This document shows, one piece after another, positions 58,811-64,000 of a DNA stretch of 64,000 bases. The DNA comes from Alphaproteobacteria bacterium (GTDB lineage: Bacteria; Pseudomonadota; Alphaproteobacteria; UBA8366; Aestuariispiraceae), in assembly GCA_006844765.1 (NCBI GenBank), contig SPJV01000074.1, forward strand, positions 62,001-126,000. The letters are read 5' to 3'. Made by a program: the position numbers and the translations under genes. Within the stretch, counting starts at the first letter, position 1. Each line of letters starts with the position of its first letter. The notes under the pieces were generated by a model. It searched no databases. It saw only the letters and a list, made by a program, of their open reading frames with translations, and had not been told where the DNA came from.

Positions 58811-60421
58811 TCATGCGTCTTCCTGAATAAAATCAGCGGCGCGGTGCGCCACCATCATGGTGGGCGCATTGGTGTTGCCCGAGGTGAGATTGGGAAATAC
58901 CGAGGCATCAACGACTCGCAGCCCTTGCATCCCATGCACTTTCAGGCGCGCGCTAACCACCGAGGTCTGCATATCCGCCCCCATCCTGCAGGTGCCGATC
59001 GGGTGGAAAACAGTGCCGCAGCGTTCACGGAAATCCTCTAGGATTCGGTCGTCATCCATGCCGCGCAAATCCGGGTCCATGGCCGATTCTATCAACCCAT
59101 CCAGCGCTGCAGTGGCGACGGCACGCTGGCATAGCCGACCACCAGCGATCACCTGTGCTCGATCCTCTTCAGTCGCAAGCGAGTTCGGCCGAATCCGCGG
59201 CGGTGCCAGCGGATCGGCGGCACTGATATCGATGCGCCCGCGGCTGGTGGGGCGTGCTGGCTGGAAGCCGATGATGAAGCCCGGGAACGGGTCCGGCCGC
59301 ACCACGGTACGTTTTCCATTCGGCGTTGTCGTGTAGGTAACCGGATTAAAATATAACTGTTGATCCGGTCGCTTCAGTTCCGGCAATGAACGGAAAAAAC
59401 CGCCGCACTGGTTCACGGACAGCGCCAAGGGACCCCGTCGGGTCAACGCATATTGTAGCACTGCGCGCAGCTTGCCGGTGAACGGTCGCAGTATGTTGTT
59501 CAACGTCGGCTCTGTGGCCCTGAAGTAGTAGTTGATCCCCAGATGGTCTTGCAGGTTCCCGCCGACTTGCGGCGCATCCAGCAGCGGTTCAATACCGTGA
59601 GATTTCAGAAGCTCCGCAGGGCCGATGCCCGACAGCTGTAGGAGACGCGGCGACGTCACCGCCCCCGTCGACAAGATGATCTCGCGGCCCGCGCGAAGGG
59701 TCAACTTGCGCCCGCCCTTAGTCACTTGCACGCCAACCGCCCGCCGACCCTCAATGATGATCCGTTCTGCCATGGTGCCGGTCATCAGAGTGACATTCGG
59801 CCGCTTTAGGGCGGGCTTCAGAAACGCCCGCGCCGAATGCATACGGCGTCCACCGCTGCTGTTGATCCGGTACACCGCCGCACCCTCGCAGTCGCTGCCG
59901 TTGATATCTTCGGTGCGCGGCAGTCCCAGTTCCGCTGCGGCGGCAAAGAAATGCCGGTTGGCAGGGTGGATCTGGTTCGAAACATCCTGCACATGCAACC
60001 GGCCACTGCCGTGGCGCTCGCCATTGATGCCTATCTGGGTTTCCATCGTTTCATAGGTCTGACGCACGGTTTCCCAGTCCCAACCGACAGCCCCGGCCGC
60101 CACCCAATCCTCGAAATCCTGCGACAGCCCACGCGCGTAGACCAACGCGTTAATCGCCCCTGAACCACCCACGACTTTGCCGCGCGGCCAATAAGCACAT
60201 CGCCCGGCCAACGCATCATCCGGCTCCGTTTGGTATTTCCAATTCACCTTCGGGTCGAAGAAGGTTTTCCCATAGCCCAGCGGCAGGGTAATCCACGGCG
60301 ACCGACCGTGCCCACCGGCCTCCAGCACAAGCACTTTGTTGCGCCCGGACGCGCTCAGCCGCTCCGCCAGCACGCAACCCGCAGAACCCGCACCAACGAT
60401 AATGTAGTCGAAAATCTCCAT
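58811..60421 (-). CDS. GMC-family flavin oxidoreductase (choline/alcohol dehydrogenase-like)
   Basis: 536 residues from ATG 60421; an ATG at 60457 would add 12 residues. DYIIVGAGSAGCVLAERLS is the FAD dinucleotide fold, GKVVGGSGAINALVYARG the GMC signature 1, STGAVTSPRLLQLSGIGP signature 2, and FHPIGTCRMG supplies the catalytic His with NAPTMMVAHRAADFI at the C-terminus. It oxidises a primary or secondary alcohol to an aldehyde or ketone with FAD. Divergent from the LysR gene with a palindromic operator between, so LysR control is likely; the aldehyde dehydrogenase downstream on the same strand may take the product. Confidence 0.93.
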   Translation of the reverse strand: MEIFDYIIVGAGSAGCVLAERLSASGRNKVLVLEAGGHGRSPWITLPLGYGKTFFDPKVNWKYQTEPDDALAGRCAYWPRGKVVGGSGAINALVYARGLSQDFEDWVAAGAVGWDWETVRQTYETMETQIGINGERHGSGRLHVQDVSNQIHPANRHFFAAAAELGLPRTEDINGSDCEGAAVYRINSSGGRRMHSARAFLKPALKRPNVTLMTGTMAERIIIEGRRAVGVQVTKGGRKLTLRAGREIILSTGAVTSPRLLQLSGIGPAELLKSHGIEPLLDAPQVGGNLQDHLGINYYFRATEPTLNNILRPFTGKLRAVLQYALTRRGPLALSVNQCGGFFRSLPELKRPDQQLYFNPVTYTTTPNGKRTVVRPDPFPGFIIGFQPARPTSRGRIDISAADPLAPPRIRPNSLATEEDRAQVIAGGRLCQRAVATAALDGLIESAMDPDLRGMDDDRILEDFRERCGTVFHPIGTCRMGADMQTSVVSARLKVHGMQGLRVVDASVFPNLTSGNTNAPTMMVAHRAADFIQEDA

Positions 60422-60499
60422 ATCGTGTCTCGCAACCACCCACATCGTGTCTAGCAATGATCCACGACGTTTCTGGCACGAAGTCGCGGCGCGTGTTAA

Positions 60500-60515
60500 A
60501 CAAATAATTATTTGT
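60500..60515. promoter_or_regulatory. Perfect 16 bp palindrome in the GMC/LysR divergent gap
   Basis: ACAAATAATTATTTGT equals its own reverse complement, lying 38 bp before the LysR start and 79 bp before the GMC start. It is the obvious candidate site for the LysR regulator, though its form (short AT core) differs from the usual T-N11-A and may simply be part of an AT-rich promoter. Confidence 0.5.
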
Positions 60516-60552
60516 CAAAACCTAAGAAAAATTTGAAATATGTGGTGCGCCC

Positions 60553-61437
60553 ATGAATGACATCCCTCCTTTACCGTGGCTGCGTGCTTTTGAGGCTGCC
60601 TCTCGAAACGGTAATTTTTCCAGCGCCGGTGATGAATTGGGACTAACGCCTGCCGCAATCAGTCATCAAGTCCGATCGCTTGAAGAACATGTGGGCTATC
60701 AGCTGTTTTCGCGTAAAAGACGGCCTATGGAACTGACCACGTTAGGGGCGCTCTATCTACCCTGGGTCATTAAGGCCTTCGAAACCCTTCGACTTGGTAC
60801 GCGGGATGTCTTCGGCACAACAGACGCACGCCCGGTGAGGATCCGCTGTCTGCCGACATTTGCCCAGCTCTGGCTGCTAAAGCAGTTCCCCGATTTTCAA
60901 TCGCGCTATCCGGAAATCAATGTACAACTGCATACAGGTACTTGGGCGAGCTCGATCCAATCGAACCAACTGGATATCGAAATTCTGTTCGGCGATGGCG
61001 ATTGGCCAGGTCAGCGCGCAACGCTTTTATGTCGAGATCCCATTGTCCCGGTCTGCCATCCGGATCTGCGACCTAGTGGCGACACGCTTGATGAACTGCG
61101 AGACTCACCTTTGATCGAGATCATCGGTGTAGCCGACAATTGGCATCAGTTTTTCCGCCAAGAGAACCTGTCGCCCCCCACGCGGAACCCAGCGCTCAGT
61201 GTGGACCAAAGCATTTCCGCCCTTGAACTGGCAGCTATTGGTATGGGGCATGCGCTGGTATTTGGTTTTTTCGCGCTCCCGTATTTGCAAGACGGTCGTC
61301 TTGAACGGTCATTGAAGCTCGAGATGCACTCAGAACACGCGCTCTATGTCACCTGCCCGTTGGGTCCAATCAGCTATGGGGGGCAAATATTTTTGGATTG
61401 GATTGTTGAGCGATTTTCTCCGATGCGCCAATTGTGA
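60553..61437 (+). CDS. LysR-family regulator, GcvA-like
   Basis: 294 residues. The N-terminal HTH is PLPWLRAFEAASRNGNFSSAGDELGLTPAAISHQVRSLEEHVG, the GcvA-type form; the rest is the two-lobed effector domain (RIRCLPTFAQLWLLKQFPDFQSRYPEINVQLHTG). It is divergent from the GMC gene and likely controls it. An IS6 remnant begins 3 bp after its stop, so no terminator is visible. Confidence 0.93.
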   Translation: MNDIPPLPWLRAFEAASRNGNFSSAGDELGLTPAAISHQVRSLEEHVGYQLFSRKRRPMELTTLGALYLPWVIKAFETLRLGTRDVFGTTDARPVRIRCLPTFAQLWLLKQFPDFQSRYPEINVQLHTGTWASSIQSNQLDIEILFGDGDWPGQRATLLCRDPIVPVCHPDLRPSGDTLDELRDSPLIEIIGVADNWHQFFRQENLSPPTRNPALSVDQSISALELAAIGMGHALVFGFFALPYLQDGRLERSLKLEMHSEHALYVTCPLGPISYGGQIFLDWIVERFSPMRQL

Positions 61438-61440
61438 CCT

Positions 61441-61574
61441 GGGCGAATGAGAATAGTTGCCCTGCTGGAAGCGCTTCGTTCTGATCTCTGCAGCGAACAT
61501 CAAGCCAAACCGATTTAAACTGGCAACGCCTCCCGTTCTCGTGCTGGTCCAGTTATTCTTATCTGACAAAGCCC
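61441..61574 (-). mobile_element. IS6 remnant at the 3' end of the LysR gene
   Basis: The minus strand reads LNRFGLMFAAEIRTKRF, QQGNYSHSPR, like NRFGPMFAAEIRKKRI of the intact IS6, and ends GGGCTTTGTCAGATAAGAAT (to 61574), an IS6-type terminus. Only ~130 bp remain. Confidence 0.8.
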
Positions 61575-61599
61575 CCGACGGAAAAAGGTTGTCCGATGC

Positions 61600-61809
61600 T
61601 CATCCACTCTCCGCTCTTCGCTTTGCGCGTGTTGTGATGTTGTCTTCACCGACATACCAGACGTCCGGATTAACCTCGTGAAACTTCACCCAGATTGCTT
61701 CAGGGCTGATGTTCGCTTCCTCTGACACAGCCGCAACGACCCGCTTTGCAATGGCATCGCGTTGGTCCTGGTTTCGGCCCGGGGTCCATTCAATGGTAAC
61801 AAGTGGCAT
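61600..61809 (-). CDS. 4-oxalocrotonate-tautomerase-family protein
   Basis: 69 residues with Pro directly after Met (MPLVTIEWTPGR), the catalytic N-terminal Pro1 of the tautomerase superfamily, and the usual beta-alpha-beta unit (DQRDAIAKRVVAAVSEEANISPEAIWVKFHEVNPDVWYVGED). Length suits 4-OT-like hexamers. Likely interconverts a keto/enol intermediate in the adjacent oxidation pathway. Confidence 0.9.
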   Translation of the reverse strand: MPLVTIEWTPGRNQDQRDAIAKRVVAAVSEEANISPEAIWVKFHEVNPDVWYVGEDNITTRAKRRAESG

Positions 61810-61840
61810 CGTCTATATTCCTTCCTTTGCTTGGCTGCAT

Positions 61841-62833
61841 TCAGAGATAGTCGAATTCGGTCCCGAGGTTTTGTTCTCGTGCGGTGCGGATCAACAGATC
61901 ACCCAGAGTGACATCGCATTGCGCAAGCCCCCGCAGCCAGACAAGAATTCGCTCAGCCTCAGTCTTACGGCCCGTTGTTTTCCCCGCAGCAACATCCGGG
62001 ACGAAACCGGTCAGGCTGTCCTTCGTAACAACCCCCTGTCCTATGAGTACACCAGCTGCACCGGATGCGCCGGTATCGCCGTCGACCCATCGATCGGCGA
62101 ACATATGATCAAGCTTCGGGCCGAGCTCCTGCGGAAGAGAAGAAAAGGCGCCATAGGAGATGATGGTTTGCCCCGCCCCAACGGCAGTCAGGGGAAACAG
62201 CGATTGGTGGGACGTCAACGCCGCGCCGTCGATAACAATCTGCGCGCCATCAATGCAGTCCTCCCACGAGGACGCTTCGCGCACCGTCGCTGCGCATGGC
62301 GTAAGACGATCAACTGCCACCCGTCGTGATGCGCTTGTAGCGGAATACACGCGGATCTCATCAAAAGAGAAATATGTGCTTAAAATCTCAGCCGCCTTGG
62401 GGGCAATCCCACGACCGCCAATGCAGGCCAAAATCTTGCTATCCTTTCGCGCCAAGAGCATTGCCGCCAAGGCGACGGAGGCTGCGGTGCGCCACAATGT
62501 GACGAAAGACGCATCCATAAGAGAGACCGGTACACCCGTTTTCAAAGAAAACAATCCGAGCAACCCTGTGTCCGGCGGCAGGCCCTCCGATCTGTTGTTG
62601 GGGAACGCACCCACCACTTTTACCGATGCCAAACCGATTCCACGATGGACTCCGCGGACCGTATAGATGGCACCGTCAGGGTTTGGGTTTGTGCCGAACC
62701 CCAGGGTTGGCTCCGCCGATCCCACGCCGGTCGCTTCCGAGCAGACTCCAATTCGAACGGCTTCCAGCACGTCCTTCTCGTCCAGGGTCAGTGCGTCGAG
62801 ATCTCGGGGGGAAAGATAGAGCATTCGAGACAC
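61841..62833 (-). CDS. Ornithine-cyclodeaminase / mu-crystallin family protein
   Basis: 330 residues. SVKVVGAFPNN and LMDASFVTLWRTAASVALAAMLLARKDSKILACIGGRGIAPKAAEIL (Rossmann with G-G-R-G-I-A in place of G-x-G-x-Q-A) plus AQIVIDGAAL place it in the OCD/CRYM family. Members include ketimine and alanine-type dehydrogenases and tauropine/opine enzymes, so ornithine need not be the substrate. It lies 31 bp after the tautomerase and 5 bp from the aldehyde dehydrogenase, all on the minus strand. Confidence 0.88.
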   Translation of the reverse strand: MSRMLYLSPRDLDALTLDEKDVLEAVRIGVCSEATGVGSAEPTLGFGTNPNPDGAIYTVRGVHRGIGLASVKVVGAFPNNRSEGLPPDTGLLGLFSLKTGVPVSLMDASFVTLWRTAASVALAAMLLARKDSKILACIGGRGIAPKAAEILSTYFSFDEIRVYSATSASRRVAVDRLTPCAATVREASSWEDCIDGAQIVIDGAALTSHQSLFPLTAVGAGQTIISYGAFSSLPQELGPKLDHMFADRWVDGDTGASGAAGVLIGQGVVTKDSLTGFVPDVAAGKTTGRKTEAERILVWLRGLAQCDVTLGDLLIRTAREQNLGTEFDYL

Positions 62834-62838
62834 CGGTC

Positions 62839-64000
62839 CTATTTGACTTCAAAGGGATTGGGGACGTGGTCAGCAGTGTTGAACCATACACTACGCGTCT
62901 GCAGATACTCGTTGATGGCTTCTATGCCATTCTCCCGACCGACCCCGCTTTTCTTGAACCCGCCGAAGGGAGAGGTATAGGAGATCGCGCGGTACATATT
63001 CACCCAGACCGAGCCTGCCTGAAGTTGTCCGCTTACGCGCACGGCCCGCTGTAGGTCTTTCGTCCACAATCCCGCCGCAAGGCCGTAGTCAGTATCGTTC
63101 GCGATGGCGATTGCCTCAGCCTCATCCCGAAACTTGATCACCGATAAGACCGGTCCGAAAACTTCTTCACGCGCGATACGCATGTCATTGGTCACACCAG
63201 TAAAGACTGTTGGTTCGATGAAGAGACCCTTGCCGCATTCTGGCCCTTGTTTGGAACGCCCGCCGAGACGACAGGTTGCTCCTTCTGCTTTCGCCATTTC
63301 AATGCAGTCCAAGATTTTAGCATACTGCGCTTCCGTTGCGACCGGCGCCATCTGGGTTTCCGGGTTGAGCGGGTCGCCCATCCGAACATTGCTGGAGCGG
63401 GCAACGACGGCTTCGACAACCTGATCGTGGATATCCTCGTGAACCAATAACCGCGATCCGGCGATACAGGTCTGACCGGTGGCCGCGAAGATGCCGGCCA
63501 TCACGCCGTTTGCCGCGCTGTCGAGATTGGCATCTGGAAAGACGATGTTTGGGGATTTGCCACCAAGTTCTAAAGCCACATCGTGAAAATGCTCGGCCGC
63601 AAGTTTATAGACCGCGCGGCCTCCCGCTTCGCCGCCGGTGAAGGAGACTTTCGCAACGCGCGGGTTGGACACGAGCGCCTCGCCGATTTCATTGCCAAGG
63701 CCACTGACGACATTAACAACACCGTCAGGAAAGCCGGCTTCCTTGAAAAGGGCGCCGAACGCTAGGGACGAAGCTGAAGTGAATTCGGACGGTTTCAGAA
63801 CAATTGTATTTCCCGCCGCCAGAGCGGGCGCAAGCTTATAGGCGGCGAGTAGGAGTGGAGAATTCCAAGGCGTGATGGCGACGACGACGCCCAACGGCAC
63901 GCGCTGAGTGATATTCAGAACGGCCTGGTTTTCGTTGGGGAGGACATCACCCTGCACCTTGTCGGCCAGCCCCCCAAAATACCGGTACCAGTCGGGGATT
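62839..64000 (-). CDS. NAD(P)-dependent aldehyde dehydrogenase, N-terminal part outside window
   Basis: At least 387 residues, open through base 64000 on the minus strand (IPDWYRYFGGLADKV continues upstream of the GTG at 63957), so the gene begins outside. PWNSPLLLAAYKLAPALAAGNTIVLKPSE is the NAD region, VSFTGGEAGGRAVYK the G-x-x-x-G loop, ALELGGKSPNIVF the catalytic Glu and GQTCIAGSRL the Cys nucleophile; EEVFGPVLSV follows. It oxidises an aldehyde, plausibly that made by the GMC enzyme. It is the upstream gene of the three minus-strand genes here. Confidence 0.95.
   Translation of the reverse strand, partial: IPDWYRYFGGLADKVQGDVLPNENQAVLNITQRVPLGVVVAITPWNSPLLLAAYKLAPALAAGNTIVLKPSEFTSASSLAFGALFKEAGFPDGVVNVVSGLGNEIGEALVSNPRVAKVSFTGGEAGGRAVYKLAAEHFHDVALELGGKSPNIVFPDANLDSAANGVMAGIFAATGQTCIAGSRLLVHEDIHDQVVEAVVARSSNVRMGDPLNPETQMAPVATEAQYAKILDCIEMAKAEGATCRLGGRSKQGPECGKGLFIEPTVFTGVTNDMRIAREEVFGPVLSVIKFRDEAEAIAIANDTDYGLAAGLWTKDLQRAVRVSGQLQAGSVWVNMYRAISYTSPFGGFKKSGVGRENGIEAINEYLQTRSVWFNTADHVPNPFEVK

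Noticed and set aside
1..64000. CRISPR arrays, tRNA, rRNA
   Set aside because: None seen; direct repeats found are too few and irregular for CRISPR, and no tRNA cloverleaf was recognised by eye.

Overview
The window looks like chromosomal DNA of an alphaproteobacterium, probably marine. The evidence is alphaproteobacterial-style IS6 elements, a DctPQM TRAP transporter, GcvA-type LysR and FCD-GntR regulators, moderate GC and long operons with ATGA/GTGA overlaps. No rRNA, tRNA or CRISPR array was seen. The assignment rests on protein style only, not on a marker gene.

Region 1 (1-6226, + strand) is the end of a surface-glycan operon: a discoidin-like protein cut by the window edge, a TIGR00180-type glycosyltransferase, a degenerate sulfotransferase-like protein, then an RfbC-like epimerase, glucose-1-phosphate cytidylyltransferase (RfbF), CDP-glucose 4,6-dehydratase (RfbG) and a reductase-type SDR. 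Together these should make a CDP-6-deoxyhexose. A Nudix gene and a nested transposon graveyard follow (6257-8306): a complete 1.0 kb IS481 element sits inside an IS110 remnant and abuts an IS3-type remnant.

Region 2 (8303-26382, - strand) is a run of about 18 genes. It starts with gmhA, gmhB, a transaldolase, two SDRs and a nucleotidyltransferase-PfkB kinase fusion whose domains are in the opposite order to HldE. Downstream are a Gfo/Idh oxidoreductase, a UDP-glucose-dehydrogenase-like protein lacking the catalytic Cys, more SDRs (one with HxxxH in place of YxxxK), a methyltransferase and an orphan thiamine-diphosphate E1 alpha/beta pair without E2 or E3. I read this as a pathway for a nucleotide-activated, heavily modified and possibly carbon-branched heptose. 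This is the best candidate for an undescribed system here. Cell-envelope genes close the run: a TIM-barrel lipoprotein, a VanZ-like protein and an LtaS-like transferase.

Region 3 (26627-35761) holds a GT2 glycosyltransferase, three membrane-anchored SGNH-type proteins, a tandem carbohydrate-binding-like protein and a carbamoyltransferase / DUF5989 / SxtJ set resembling the sxtI-K genes of saxitoxin clusters. It probably carbamoylates and acylates or deacylates the glycan.

Region 4 (36000-41150) is mobile and decayed. It has an IS6 copy with one stop codon, an AbrB-Doc toxin-antitoxin pair with its own palindromic promoter, an intact IS6 copy between a serine-recombinase fragment and a LivF fragment, and arrays of TTCCCTGT repeats.

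Region 5 (41150-54910) is a carboxylic-acid catabolic block: TRAP transporter, two acyl-CoA ligases, a fused hydratase/3-hydroxyacyl-CoA dehydrogenase, thiolase, flavin oxidoreductase and CitE-like lyase, with GntR and TetR regulators and visible candidate operators for each.

Region 6 (54949-64000) contains an esterase gene bracketed by inverted IS6 remnants, a 191 bp duplication of its 5' end 2.5 kb away, two unknown genes, and a second catabolic block (GMC oxidoreductase, LysR, tautomerase, ornithine-cyclodeaminase-like protein, aldehyde dehydrogenase running off the window).
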